Counted from the first letter of the stretch, positions 33,261 through 42,627 are shown. The stretch is DNA of 64,000 bases from Azospirillum melinis (GCF_013340935.1 NZ_WHOS01000027.1:34490-98489); one strand, 5' to 3'. Translations and numbers: made by a program. Notes: generated from the letters alone by a model not told the origin.

Positions 33261-34952
33261 ATGCGTTTGTCGGAGCTGCCGTTGCGGTGGCGAATCGGAT
33301 TCCTCGCGTCGCTGTCGATCATCGCCGCCGGGCTGGTGGCGGCGGTCGGCGGCCATTTCGTCAACCGTGCGCTGGTCGAGCAGCGGATGAACAGCGTCCG
33401 CTTCATCGCCGAGAGCGGCGGCAGCATCGCCGCCCGCTTCCACAAGCTGGCGCAGGACGGTGTGATGAGCGAGGAGGACGCCAAGGACCGCGCCAAAACG
33501 GCGATCGGCGCCATGCGCTACGCCGACGGGGAGTATCTGTGGATCTGGACCTCGCAGATCGTCAACGTCATGCACGCCAACCCGGCGCTGATCGGCAAGA
33601 GCGGTGCCGAGATCCGCGACCGCAACGGCGTCTACGTCATCCGCGAGGCGGTGCGCGGCGCCCTGACGCCGGTGCCGGAGTTCGTGACCTACGAATGGCC
33701 GCGTCCCAGCGATCCCAAGGGGCCGACCTATGAGAAGCTCGCCTACTCCGTCCATTTCGAGCCGTGGGACTGGGTGATCGGCACCGGCGTCTATACCGAC
33801 GATTTGCGCTCGGCCTTCGTCGGCATGATGACCGTGTTCGGGCTGGTGGTCGCCGGGCTGTCGGCGCTGGCCCTTCTGCTGGGCTGGGCGGTCGCCCGCA
33901 GCGTGACGCGTCCGCTGTCGCGCGTGCATGGCGTCATGCTGCGCCTTGCCGACCATGATCTGGAGGCCGAGGTGCCCGAGCGTGGGCGGCGGGACGAGAT
34001 CGGCGGCATGGCGCGCACGCTTGAGGTCTTCAAGGAGAACATCCTGCGCAATCGCCAGATGGAGCAGGAGCGCCGCAGCGCCGCTGCCCAGGCGGACGCG
34101 GAAAAGCGGGCGGCGGTGGTCGATCTGGCGAACCGGTTCGAAAGCCGGGTCGGCCGCATCGTCGACCAGCTCGGCCTGTCGGCCAGCGGCTTCCAGCAAA
34201 CCGCCTCGCAGCTGTCCGGCGCGGTCCGCAAGGCCGAGCAGGACTGCACGTCGGTGGCGTCGGCCTCGGAGCAGGCGTCGGTCAATGTGCAGGCCGTCGC
34301 CTCCGCCGCGGAGGAGATGTCGACGGCGATCCGCGGCCTGTCGGGACGGGTGGTGCAGGCGGCCCAGCGGTCCAAGGTGACCGCCGAGCGGGCGGAGCAG
34401 GCGCGCGGCCATCTGGATGCGCTGTCCACCGCCATCGAGCAGGTCGATCAGGTCGTCGCGTCGATCAACGCCGTCGCCTCCCAGACCAATCTGCTGGCGC
34501 TGAACGCGACCATCGAGGCGGCGCGCGCCGGCGAAGCGGGCAAGGGATTCGCCGTGGTCGCCAGCGAGGTCAAGAATCTGGCGAGCCAGACCCATGCGAT
34601 GACCGAGCAGATCGGCCAACAGATCGGCACCGTGAAGGCGGCGTCGGACCGGACCGTGGAGGCGATGCGCGGCATCATCGGCCAGGTGGAGCAGATCGAC
34701 CAGTCGGCTGCCGAGATGGCCGCTTCGGTCGAGCAGCAGAGTGCGGCGACCGACGAAATCAGCCGCAACGCCCAGCAGGCCGCCCTCGGCACCAACGAGG
34801 TCTCGCACAGCGTGGTCGACATCCAGAAGGCCGAGCGGGAGAGCGGGGTGGCGGCCGGTCAGGTCAAGCAGTCCGCGGACACGCTGGCGACCGATGCGGC
34901 CTTGCTGAAACGCGAACTCGATGCGTTCCTGGCGGAAATCCGTGCCGCCTGA
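33261..34952 (+). CDS. Methyl-accepting chemotaxis protein with sCache domain
   Basis: The 563-residue receptor has a transmembrane helix at about 10-30, a single-Cache periplasmic domain with the characteristic GEYLWIWTSQ and WDWVIGTGVYTDD segments, a second helix at about 190-215, HAMP at about 216-268 and a long signalling coiled coil. The hairpin tip includes the strongly conserved ATIEAARAGEAGKGFAVVAS. Cache receptors of this type often bind short carboxylates, which would fit the ato operon next door, but the ligand cannot be read. A strong bidirectional terminator follows. Confidence 0.93.
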   Translation: MRLSELPLRWRIGFLASLSIIAAGLVAAVGGHFVNRALVEQRMNSVRFIAESGGSIAARFHKLAQDGVMSEEDAKDRAKTAIGAMRYADGEYLWIWTSQIVNVMHANPALIGKSGAEIRDRNGVYVIREAVRGALTPVPEFVTYEWPRPSDPKGPTYEKLAYSVHFEPWDWVIGTGVYTDDLRSAFVGMMTVFGLVVAGLSALALLLGWAVARSVTRPLSRVHGVMLRLADHDLEAEVPERGRRDEIGGMARTLEVFKENILRNRQMEQERRSAAAQADAEKRAAVVDLANRFESRVGRIVDQLGLSASGFQQTASQLSGAVRKAEQDCTSVASASEQASVNVQAVASAAEEMSTAIRGLSGRVVQAAQRSKVTAERAEQARGHLDALSTAIEQVDQVVASINAVASQTNLLALNATIEAARAGEAGKGFAVVASEVKNLASQTHAMTEQIGQQIGTVKAASDRTVEAMRGIIGQVEQIDQSAAEMAASVEQQSAATDEISRNAQQAALGTNEVSHSVVDIQKAERESGVAAGQVKQSADTLATDAALLKRELDAFLAEIRAA

Positions 34953-34974
34953 GACTTGTTCGGTGCGTGATTGC

Positions 34975-35010
34975 ACGAACGCCCCGGTTCGCAGGAGCCG
35001 GGGCGTTCGT
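34975..35010. terminator. 13-bp bidirectional terminator
   Basis: ACGAACGCCCCGG at 34975-34987 pairs perfectly with 34998-35010 around a 10-base loop. It lies between the convergent chemoreceptor and the end of the phospholipid operon, so it can serve both. Confidence 0.8.
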
Positions 35011-35035
35011 GTGTCTGGACTGCGGACGCTGTCGG

Positions 35036-36013
35036 TCAGGTGAACCAGTAACGCGTGAGATGGAAGAACAGCGGCGCGGAGAACACGACGGAATCGAGAC
35101 GGTCGAGGACGCCGCCATGCCCTTCGATCATCGTGCCCCAATCCTTGACGCCAAGATCGCGCTTCATCGCCGACAGGACGAAGCCGCCGAAGAAACCGGC
35201 GATGACGATGATCAGCGACATCCCCGCCGCCTGGAGCGGCGTGAAGGGAGTGATGACGTGCAGGCCGGTGCCGATTGCAACGGCGGTCAGCCCGCCGCCG
35301 ACCAGCCCCTCCACCGTCTTGGACGGGCTGATGCCGGGCGACAGCCGCGTCTTGCCCCACAGCTTGCCGAACACATACTGGAAGACGTCGCTCAGCTGCG
35401 CCACCGTCATCAGGTACAGCAGCAGCAGGGCGGGGGGCAGGCTGTAGCCGGGGATGTCGAGCCACAGCAGGGCCGGCGCATGGCTGGTGCAGTAGACCGC
35501 CAGCATCAGGCCCCACTGCGCCTTGGCGGTGCGGGTCAGGAAGTCGGTGGTGTCGGCGCCCAGCACCGACAGCGACGGCAGCGCCATGAACACATAGACC
35601 GGGATGAAGATCGAGAACAGCCCGTACCAGCCGATCCCGACCAGCCAGTATTGCAGCGGCACGACCACGAAGAAGGACAGGAACAGCCCGGCATGGTCGC
35701 CGCGCCGGGTGGGCGTCAGCGTGATGAACTCGCGCAGCGCCATATAGGAGAGCAGGGCGAACAGCACCAGCGTCACCCCGCTGCCCAGCAGCATCGCCGC
35801 GGCGAACAGCGCCACCATCACCCACCAGGACCGGATGCGGGCGTTCAGGTTGCGCACCGTGTCGCGCCCGGCCGGCGTCTTCACCCGATAGGCCAGGACG
35901 GCGCCGATCAGTGTGGCGACGACCAGCAGGCCGAGGGCGGCGCCCGACAGCCAGAGGAACAGCGGATCGGTGGTCGTGAAGACAGTCATCACTGAGTTGA
36001 TCACGCTGCTCAT
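35036..36013 (-). CDS. Phosphatidate cytidylyltransferase (CdsA family)
   Basis: The 325-residue membrane protein has about eight helices and the C-terminal CdsA signature region: GKTRLSPGISPSKTVEG, then KRDLGVKDWGTMIEGHGGVLDRLDS, with the conserved Lys-Asp and DRLDS residues. It makes CDP-diacylglycerol from phosphatidate and CTP in the inner membrane. It is the last gene of a five-gene operon, its ATG overlapping the stop of the acyltransferase. The N-terminal helix is unusual in starting after about 15 residues. The operon gives it the phosphatidate made by its neighbours. Confidence 0.88.
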   Translation of the reverse strand: MSSVINSVMTVFTTTDPLFLWLSGAALGLLVVATLIGAVLAYRVKTPAGRDTVRNLNARIRSWWVMVALFAAAMLLGSGVTLVLFALLSYMALREFITLTPTRRGDHAGLFLSFFVVVPLQYWLVGIGWYGLFSIFIPVYVFMALPSLSVLGADTTDFLTRTAKAQWGLMLAVYCTSHAPALLWLDIPGYSLPPALLLLYLMTVAQLSDVFQYVFGKLWGKTRLSPGISPSKTVEGLVGGGLTAVAIGTGLHVITPFTPLQAAGMSLIIVIAGFFGGFVLSAMKRDLGVKDWGTMIEGHGGVLDRLDSVVFSAPLFFHLTRYWFT

Positions 36014-36684
36014 CGGGCGGTCCGTTGGTCGGAAGGTTGGGAGGCTGGTTGGGAATTGGGCTGGGAGGTGGGCCGGGACAGCGACACCAGCGCGTCGCGC
36101 GCCCGTCCCAGAAATGCCGCCTTGTCCTCGCCCTCGATTCCTTGCAGCGGCGCGCCGAAGCGCATGGTGCAGATCAGCGGCACCAGCAGAGGCATGCCCT
36201 TCGGCATCACGCGGTGCAAATTCTCGATAAAGACGGGAACCAGTTCCGCCGCCGGCACCCGTTGGGAAAGGTGGTAAAGCCCGCTCTTGAACGGCGCCAC
36301 GGTGCCGTCGCCGCGCGTGCCTTCGGGGAAGAGGATCAGCGACTGACCGCTTTCCAGCACCGCCGCCATGGCGTCCATCACCTCCGCCGTCGCCTTGCCG
36401 GTGCGGTCGACCAGCAGCGCGTTCAGGCAGCCCACCGCCACCGCACGGCGCAGGGCCGAACCGCCCCAATAGTCGAGCGCCGCCACCGGATGGGTGCGCA
36501 CCCGCAGCTTCGCCGGCAGGGCCGCCATGACGGCCAGCGTGTCGAGGTGGCTGGTGTGGTTGGCGAAATAGATGCGCGGGACGTCGGCGGGGGCGCTGCC
36601 CTCCCAGCTTGCGCGGGCGCCGACCAGCAGGCGGGTCAGCCCGAGAAGACCGTGGCGGAGCGCCGGTTGGAACAGGGGGATCAT
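36010..36684 (-). CDS. 1-acylglycerol-3-phosphate acyltransferase (PlsC type)
   Basis: The 224-residue protein has the acyltransferase motif NHTSHLD (H-x4-D) near residue 43 and the substrate-binding motif FPEGTRG at about residue 119. The C-terminal tail is a Ser/Gln/Pro repeat (SQPNSQPASQPSDQ). It would acylate lysophosphatidate, feeding the CdsA protein. It overlaps both neighbours by ATGA. A second PlsC-type domain occurs in the fusion protein upstream, so the operon encodes two acyltransferases. Confidence 0.87.
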   Translation of the reverse strand: MIPLFQPALRHGLLGLTRLLVGARASWEGSAPADVPRIYFANHTSHLDTLAVMAALPAKLRVRTHPVAALDYWGGSALRRAVAVGCLNALLVDRTGKATAEVMDAMAAVLESGQSLILFPEGTRGDGTVAPFKSGLYHLSQRVPAAELVPVFIENLHRVMPKGMPLLVPLICTMRFGAPLQGIEGEDKAAFLGRARDALVSLSRPTSQPNSQPASQPSDQRTAR

Positions 36685-37373
36685 GACCGGACCTCCGGCT
36701 TGAGGGCTTCCAGATGTTGGGCATTCAGGCGGCGGGCGATGCCGAGCGTGCGCGTCGCGACGGTCAGCAGGCTGCCGGCCGTGATGATCCAGGCCGCTGC
36801 GAGCAGGCTGTAGCGCGTGCCCCACAGCGCATGCTCGACCGCCTGGGCGAGCAGGGCGACGGTGAGGGCGGCCATGCGGCGCTGCTTGGCCATCACGCCG
36901 CCGAAATCCTGCGCCAGCCCCAGGGCGCCGCCGAAGGTGCGGACATAGGCGGTCATCATGGCGGCCAGCGCCGCCGCCCAGCCGAGCCAGGGCAGGCCGG
37001 CGGCATAGCCCAGCGGCACCAGGAAGGCGGTGTCGGCGACACGGTCGGGAATCTCGTTGTAGAGCGCGCCGACCGGCGACCCCTTGCCGCCCTCGACCGC
37101 GACCATGCCGTCGAGCAGGTTGCACACGAGGCGCAACTGGACGCACAGCGCGGCGCCGATCCAGGCCAGCACGCCGCCCTGGAGCAGAAGGGCGCCGCCG
37201 ATCGCCGCCCACACCGCCGACAGCAGCGAGATCTGGTTGGGGGTCACCGGCGTCGTGGTCAGCCACGCCGCCAACCGTTGCGCCCAGCGGGCCGACCGGG
37301 TGGCGATGGGGCGGCGGTCGGCGGCCGGCTTGGCGGCGGCAGTTTTTTCGGCGGTTGCGGAGGTCTCCATCAT
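36681..37373 (-). CDS. CDP-alcohol phosphatidyltransferase with variant active-site motif
   Basis: The 230-residue membrane protein has the family's core motif, but altered. The canonical pattern is D-x2-DG-x2-AR-x8-G-x3-D-x3-D. Here the sequence NLLDGMVAVEGGKGSPVG, followed by ALYNEIPD, has Asn at the first and third acidic positions and Val in place of the Arg. The second and fourth Asp are kept. The motif may define a subfamily, or it may lower activity. A normal enzyme would transfer a phosphatidyl group from CDP-diacylglycerol to an alcohol. The gene sits between acyl-transfer and CDP-diacylglycerol genes and overlaps both by four bases. Confidence 0.78.
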   Translation of the reverse strand: MMETSATAEKTAAAKPAADRRPIATRSARWAQRLAAWLTTTPVTPNQISLLSAVWAAIGGALLLQGGVLAWIGAALCVQLRLVCNLLDGMVAVEGGKGSPVGALYNEIPDRVADTAFLVPLGYAAGLPWLGWAAALAAMMTAYVRTFGGALGLAQDFGGVMAKQRRMAALTVALLAQAVEHALWGTRYSLLAAAWIITAGSLLTVATRTLGIARRLNAQHLEALKPEVRS

Positions 37374-40300
37374 GCAGGCTCCTTGGCTGCGGCCGCCGCG
37401 GCGAACCGCGTCACGGCCGGATAATCGGTCTTGCCGGTGCCCAGCAGCGGGACGGCGTCGATGCGCAGGATGTCGCGCGGAATGGCGATCTCGGGCGCTC
37501 CCCTGGCCCGTGCGGCGGCGACCAGCGCATCGCGGGTCAGCGTGGCGCCGGTGGTCGCCAGCACGATCCGCTCGCCGCGCTTGGCATCGGGCAGGGCGAC
37601 GGCGGCATGCGTGGCGTCCGGGTCGGCGAGGCTCGCCAGTTCTTCGACGAGGCCGAGCGGGATCATCTCGCCCGCCACCTTGGCGAAGCGCTTGACCCGC
37701 CCGACGATGCGGATGAAGCCGTCGGCGTCGATCTCGACGATGTCGCCGGTGTCGTGCCAGCCATCCTGCGGCGGCTGGATCACGCCGGGACGGTCGGCGT
37801 GCAGGTACCCCTTCATCACGTTCGGCCCGCGCACCCGCAGCCGCCCGCCGGCATCGACGCCGGGCACCGGCACCAGTTCGGTCTCGATGCCGGGCAGGGC
37901 CTGCCCGACGCTGCCGGGACGGAAGCGGGCCGGGGTGTTGACGGCGATCACCGGCGCGGTCTCGGTGGTGCCGTAGCCCTCCAGCAGATGGACGCGCAGC
38001 CGTTCGGTGTAGACGCGCCGCGTCTCGTCCTGAAGCCGCTCGGCCCCGGCGAAGACGAGGCGCAGCGAGCGGTAGTCGTAGGGGTCGGCCGACCGCGCCC
38101 AGGCATTCAGGAAGAAGTCGGTGCCGAACAGGACGGTGGCGTTGGTCTGGTAGACCAGTTCCGGGATCAGCCGGACATGGCGCGGGTTGGGGTAGAGCAC
38201 TGTCTTCACGCCGTTGAGGATCGGCAGCAGCATGCCACCGGTCAGGCCGAAGGAGTGGAAGACGGGCAGGCAGTTGAACACCACGTCCTGCCGGTTGAAA
38301 TCCACCACCGACGCCACCTGCGCCATGTTGGCGAGCAGGTTGCCGTGGCTGAGCGCCACCCCCTTGGGCGGCCCCTCCGACCCGGAGGTGAAGAGGATGG
38401 CGGCGATGTCGTCGCTGTTTCCCTGCGGCGGAAGCAGCCGTTCCGGTGCCAGCAGCGCCGCCAGGGCGCGCAGCTTGTCGCCCAGCCGCAGCCCGCGCTT
38501 GACCTCTTCCAGATGGATGATGGCGTGGTCGGCGGCCAGCGCCTCGACCAGCGCGCCGAGGCGGGCCTTCTCGATGAACTGGGCGGACGTGACGATCCGG
38601 CGCACCCCGGCGGCCCGGCAGGCGGCCTTCACCGCGTCCGGCCCGGCGGTGAAGTTCAGCATGGCGGCCGGCCGGCCATGGGCGGCGAGGCCGAAGAACA
38701 CCGCCGCCGTCGGCGAGGCGGTCGGCAGCAGCACGCCCACCGGCTCGCCCGCTTCCGTGCCGCGCGTCAGGATGCGGCCGAGCACCAGGGCGCGGGCCGC
38801 CAGCGCACGGTAGGACAGGGTGGAGAAATCACCGTCCTGCACGGCCTCTTCCCGCGCCCCGGCCTTGGCCCGGGCGTCGAGCAGGGCCAGCATCAGCGTC
38901 TCCTGCCGCGGCCGGGCGGCGAAGACGCTTTCCGTCATCACGCGCGACAGCCAGGATTTCAGGGCGGCGCGCCGCTTCTTGCCGACCAGACCGCCCCCTG
39001 GACCGCCGACATCCGGGGTCGTCACCGGCGGCAGCACGGTGATGGTGATGTGCGGGAACAGGCCGAGCCGCAGCCGGCCCTTCATCCGCGACAAAACCGA
39101 GCGCTGGGCACCTTCGATGCAGACCGGCACCACCGGGCAGCGCGCCTTGTCGGCCAGCATGCCGGGGCCGCCGTTGATCTTCATCAGCGACCCGGTGACG
39201 GTGATCCGCCCCTCCGGGAAGACGCAGACCTTGTCGCCCTGGTCGAGCGCGCGGGCCAGGATCCGGGTGCCGAGCGGGTTGGTCGGATCGATGGTGACAT
39301 GGTCGGCGATTGCCAGGAACGGCTTGACCAGCGGGTGTTTGGCGATGTGGGTGTCGACCGCGAAGCGCATGCCCGGCAGGAAGGCGGCGAGCAGAGCGCC
39401 GTCCAGAAAGGACTGGTGGTTCGGCGTCACCACGGCGGCGCCGTCGAGATTCGTCAGATGCTCCGCCCCGCGGACCTCGACACGGAAGGCCAGCCGGAAC
39501 AGGCCGCGGAAGACGGCGCGCATCAGCGCCTGCGCATCGACGGCGAGCGCCATCACGACGGCAACCGCCATGCTGGCGCCGCCCACCGAGGCGACCGTCA
39601 GCGGCGAGGCTCCCAGCGCCAGCATCCCGGCGGCGACGGCCGAACCGGCCACCATGTAGAGCGCATTGACCACATAGGCGGCGGCGATGACGCGGGCACG
39701 GGCCCCCGGCGCCGCCCGATGCTGGATCAGCGCATAGAGCGGAACGGCGAAGGCCCCCCCGGCGGCGGCGATGACGAAGAGGTCGGCCAGCAGCGGCAGC
39801 GCCCAGGGCTGGGCCAGCAGGGCCATCGGCGACAGCGGTACCAAAGCCGGGGCGGCCGGGGTCAGCAGAGGCAGGACGGCGCCGGCCAGGGCGGCGACCA
39901 GACCGGCCAGCGCGGCGCGGCCGGCATCGGCGGTGGACGGGGTACGGTGGCTGAGGCCGGCGAACACCGAGCCGGCGGCCACGCCGATGGCGAACACCGC
40001 CAGCAGCAGGGTGGCGCCGCCGCTGTCCGTCCCCAGCGTCTCGCGGGCGATGGACGGGAATTGCGCCATCACCACCGCACCGACGCCCCAGAACACCGAG
40101 ATGCCATGGATCGCCCGCATCGACGCCCGGTCACCGGCGACCGAGCGCAGCACGCGCACCGTCACCGCCAGCGGGTTGAGCCCGACAGCCACCGCCGGAT
40201 CGGCATTGCCGGCGCGCGGGATGAACAGCGACGCGGCCAGACCCAGCAGCGCGGAAGCGCCCAGCATGCCCGGCACTGCCCAGGGATGGAGCAGGGCAAG

Positions 40301-40795
40301 CGAGCCGCCGGCGATGGTGCCCAGCAGGATGGCGACGAAGGTTCCGGCCTCGACCAGACCGTTGGCGGCGGTCAGTTCGGAGGGGTGGAGCAGGTCGGGC
40401 AGCAGGCCGTACTTGACCGGCCCGAACAGCGTCGAATGGGCGCCCATGCCTACCAGCGCGACGATCAGGACCGGCAGGTCGGCGGCGACGATGCCCCAGG
40501 AGGCCAGCGCCATCAGCCCGATTTCCGCCAGCTTGACGATGCGGGCGATCACCGTGCGGTCATAACGGTCGGCCAGTTGGCCGGCACTGGCGGACAGCAG
40601 CAGGAAAGGCAGGGTGAAAGCGCCCGCCGCCAGGGTCGAGATCATCGCTCCGCTGAGTACGCCATCGCCGGACACGCCATAGACCGCCAGCACCGCGATG
40701 GCGCCGCGCAGGACATTGTCGCCGAAGGCGCCGAGGAACTGGGCGAGGAACAGCGGCAGGAAGCGCCGCGACGCGAGAAGGGATGATGCGTTCAT
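37370..40795 (-). CDS. LplT-PlsC-acyl ligase fusion (Aas-like)
   Basis: The 1141-residue protein fuses three parts. Residues about 1-410 are a major facilitator domain of the lysophospholipid-flippase (LplT) type. Residues about 425-620 are a PlsC-type acyltransferase with NHQSFLD and FPEGRI. Residues about 640-1135 are an AMP-forming acyl ligase with LFTSGSEGPPKGVALSH, GYGTTETAP and GWHDTGD. In enterobacteria, Aas joins the last two parts and LplT is separate. The triple fusion is known in other proteobacteria. It would import lysophospholipids and reacylate them. The protein overlaps the TetR gene and the CDP-alcohol transferase gene by four bases each. Confidence 0.92.
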   Translation of the reverse strand: MNASSLLASRRFLPLFLAQFLGAFGDNVLRGAIAVLAVYGVSGDGVLSGAMISTLAAGAFTLPFLLLSASAGQLADRYDRTVIARIVKLAEIGLMALASWGIVAADLPVLIVALVGMGAHSTLFGPVKYGLLPDLLHPSELTAANGLVEAGTFVAILLGTIAGGSLALLHPWAVPGMLGASALLGLAASLFIPRAGNADPAVAVGLNPLAVTVRVLRSVAGDRASMRAIHGISVFWGVGAVVMAQFPSIARETLGTDSGGATLLLAVFAIGVAAGSVFAGLSHRTPSTADAGRAALAGLVAALAGAVLPLLTPAAPALVPLSPMALLAQPWALPLLADLFVIAAAGGAFAVPLYALIQHRAAPGARARVIAAAYVVNALYMVAGSAVAAGMLALGASPLTVASVGGASMAVAVVMALAVDAQALMRAVFRGLFRLAFRVEVRGAEHLTNLDGAAVVTPNHQSFLDGALLAAFLPGMRFAVDTHIAKHPLVKPFLAIADHVTIDPTNPLGTRILARALDQGDKVCVFPEGRITVTGSLMKINGGPGMLADKARCPVVPVCIEGAQRSVLSRMKGRLRLGLFPHITITVLPPVTTPDVGGPGGGLVGKKRRAALKSWLSRVMTESVFAARPRQETLMLALLDARAKAGAREEAVQDGDFSTLSYRALAARALVLGRILTRGTEAGEPVGVLLPTASPTAAVFFGLAAHGRPAAMLNFTAGPDAVKAACRAAGVRRIVTSAQFIEKARLGALVEALAADHAIIHLEEVKRGLRLGDKLRALAALLAPERLLPPQGNSDDIAAILFTSGSEGPPKGVALSHGNLLANMAQVASVVDFNRQDVVFNCLPVFHSFGLTGGMLLPILNGVKTVLYPNPRHVRLIPELVYQTNATVLFGTDFFLNAWARSADPYDYRSLRLVFAGAERLQDETRRVYTERLRVHLLEGYGTTETAPVIAVNTPARFRPGSVGQALPGIETELVPVPGVDAGGRLRVRGPNVMKGYLHADRPGVIQPPQDGWHDTGDIVEIDADGFIRIVGRVKRFAKVAGEMIPLGLVEELASLADPDATHAAVALPDAKRGERIVLATTGATLTRDALVAAARARGAPEIAIPRDILRIDAVPLLGTGKTDYPAVTRFAAAAAAKEPA

Positions 40796-41388
40796 CGTCC
40801 GGCTCCGGTCCTGGCGGTGGCGGGGGCGGTGGGGGTTGCGATGCCGGTGAGGATCGCGTCCGCAATCGGGTCAGCGAGGCTGGAGAGCGGCGCCGTCTGC
40901 CGGCCGTAAACCTGCGACTGCACGTTCAGCACGATGGCGCCGATGACGATGTGGGACAGCGCATCGCGGTCGGCCGGCACGATGCTGCCCTCCGCAATCC
41001 CGTCGGCGACGATGCCGCAGATCACGTCGACCGGCGTTTCCTGGCCGCTCGGCACCAGCGGCAGCGATTCATGCTGCGACAGCAGAAGGAAGCGGGTGCG
41101 GTCGGGGGCAGCCTCCGCCAGATGGAAGGCGTGATGGATGACCCGCCGCAGCCGCTCCGGCGCCGGACCCTGGCCCGCCGCCTCGCGCAGGCTCTGCGAC
41201 ATGGCCGTGTATTCCGCCGCGAACAGGTCGGCCGCCAACTCCTCCTTGCTCGGCCAGTGGCGATACAGCGCTCCCTCCGATACCCCGGCGGACCGGGCGA
41301 TGTCGCGGACCGTCGTCGCCTTCACCCCTTTCTGGGCGAACAGCGCGATGGCGGCATCGCGGACCCTGTGGCGAACGTCGGTGGACAT
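40792..41388 (-). CDS. TetR-family repressor of the phospholipid operon
   Basis: The 198-residue regulator has a TetR helix-turn-helix at about residues 10-55 (TTVRDIARSAGVSEGALYRHW) and a helical ligand domain. ATG 41388 is preferred because GGAGGCG precedes it. An upstream ATG at 41415 would run through the likely operator. It is first in the operon and overlaps the fusion gene by ATGA. A palindrome just upstream (41401-41418) suits autorepression, possibly in response to an acyl-CoA or fatty acid. The ligand is inferred only from operon content. Confidence 0.88.
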   Translation of the reverse strand: MSTDVRHRVRDAAIALFAQKGVKATTVRDIARSAGVSEGALYRHWPSKEELAADLFAAEYTAMSQSLREAAGQGPAPERLRRVIHHAFHLAEAAPDRTRFLLLSQHESLPLVPSGQETPVDVICGIVADGIAEGSIVPADRDALSHIVIGAIVLNVQSQVYGRQTAPLSSLADPIADAILTGIATPTAPATARTGAGR

Positions 41389-41400
41389 GACGCCTCCATG

Positions 41401-41418
41401 TGAATGAATGTTCACTCA
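41401..41418. promoter_or_regulatory. Probable TetR operator palindrome
   Basis: TGAATGAATGTTCACTCA is an inverted repeat with arms TGAATGAA and TTCACTCA around TG, with one mismatch. It lies 12 bases upstream of the TetR ATG, and similar TGAxTGAA-type sites are common for TetR proteins that control lipid genes. Confidence 0.65.
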
Positions 41419-41605
41419 CAAGGTGACGAGGCCACTTCACGGGCGCAACGACGAAAAAGTATAGGGTGCAACATTGCTGTCTCAGCTCATGGATATACCA
41501 CCTATGAGCTGCGGCGCTTCGCCCCCCGCCATCCCGATCCGTCCTTGTCGAACGCCCTTCAACGATGCAACGCTAGGAAGTGGCGATGCAACGTTGGATG
41601 AAGAT

Positions 41606-42019
41606 ATGACGCCGGTTCTCCAGTCTCTGACAACCCTTCCGTCATATTTGCTCTTCGCCGTCGTGATGCTGGGGTTCCTGCTGCTGTTCATCCTGGCCTA
41701 CACCGCCGTCACCCCCTATCGCGACTTGGCCCTGGTCCGGCAGGGGAACACGACCGCGGCCCTGACCCTGGGCGGCGCCATGATCGGCTTCGCCCTGCCG
41801 TTGATGAGCGTCGCCTCCCACACCACCAGCCTCGTCGATCTGGCGGTGTGGGGCGTGATCGCACTGGTGTCGCAGCTGTTGGTCTACGTCATCGGCTCAC
41901 GCGTGCTGCTGCCGGATTTCCGCGCCGGTGTCGAGGCCGACCGCACCGCCTACGGCATCCTGCTCGCCAGCCTGTCCATAGCGGTCGGGCTGCTGAACTA
42001 CGGCTCGCTGACCTATTGA
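41606..42019 (+). CDS. DUF350 membrane protein (YjfL-like)
   Basis: The 137-residue protein has four predicted membrane helices and the family core AVTPYRDLALVRQGNTTAA, GFALPLMSVASH and GLLNYGSLTY. DUF350 genes are usually next to glutathionylspermidine-synthetase-like and DUF1190 genes, as here. ATG 41606 is preferred. Direct repeats CGATGCAACG at 41564-41573 and 41584-41593 precede it and may be regulatory. The function of the family is unknown. Confidence 0.85.
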   Translation: MTPVLQSLTTLPSYLLFAVVMLGFLLLFILAYTAVTPYRDLALVRQGNTTAALTLGGAMIGFALPLMSVASHTTSLVDLAVWGVIALVSQLLVYVIGSRVLLPDFRAGVEADRTAYGILLASLSIAVGLLNYGSLTY

Positions 42020-42038
42020 TCAGAGGAAAGGCTTTCCG

Positions 42039-42623
42039 ATGAAGCGCTCGCGCACCGTGGCGGCCCTGCTGCTGGGCGGCATCAGCCCGCTCCTGTTCGC
42101 CTGCGGCGAGGACGGGCCTGAAGAGGCGACCGTCTATCCCTCCGTTGAAGCCTGCACCGCCGAGAAGCCGGCAAGCGACTGCGCCGAGGCCTTTGCCGCT
42201 GCCCGCCAGGAGCATCTGGCCGGTGCTCCCCGTTTCTCCAGCCGGGAAGCCTGCGAGGCGGAGATGGGCGACGGTGCCTGTACTCCGGCCAACGAGGGCG
42301 TGGGGAGCGGCACGGGCAGCATCTTCGTTCCGGCGCTGGTCGGCTTCATGATCGGCCGCAGCCTGACCGGTGGCTATGCCCAGCCGGTCTATTTCGACCG
42401 CCAGGGCTATGCCCGCAGCGGCAACACCCGGATCGCCGAGACGCCGCTGCCGCCGCAGCGCCGGGACGAAATCCGTCAGGGCAGCGGGGGCGTGGCCTCC
42501 AGTTCCGGCTCCTACTACCGGCCGGGCTCGGGCAATTCGGGCAAATCCTTCACGGTCACCACGAGCGGGCGCAGCGCCGGGTTCGGTTCGACCGGGTCGT
42601 CGCGCGGCTTCTCGGGGAGTTGA
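42039..42623 (+). CDS. DUF1190 lipoprotein (YgiB/YjfM-like)
   Basis: The 194-residue protein starts with a lipoprotein-type signal ending near the Cys in LLFACGE at residue 22. A Cys-containing domain follows (EACTAEKPASDC and EACEAEMGDGAC), then a Gly-rich membrane-spanning or disordered stretch, and it ends with a Ser/Gly-rich tail. This is the DUF1190 layout. It lies 19 bases after DUF350 and four before the synthetase-like gene, so the three form one unit. Confidence 0.85.
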   Translation: MKRSRTVAALLLGGISPLLFACGEDGPEEATVYPSVEACTAEKPASDCAEAFAAARQEHLAGAPRFSSREACEAEMGDGACTPANEGVGSGTGSIFVPALVGFMIGRSLTGGYAQPVYFDRQGYARSGNTRIAETPLPPQRRDEIRQGSGGVASSSGSYYRPGSGNSGKSFTVTTSGRSAGFGSTGSSRGFSGS

Positions 42624-42627
42624 GGCG

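Noticed and set aside
37355..40786. 1143-codon plus-strand frame opposite the lipid fusion gene
   Set aside because: It is Gln/His/Arg/Gly-rich with no domain. The minus-strand frame has three well-known enzyme domains.
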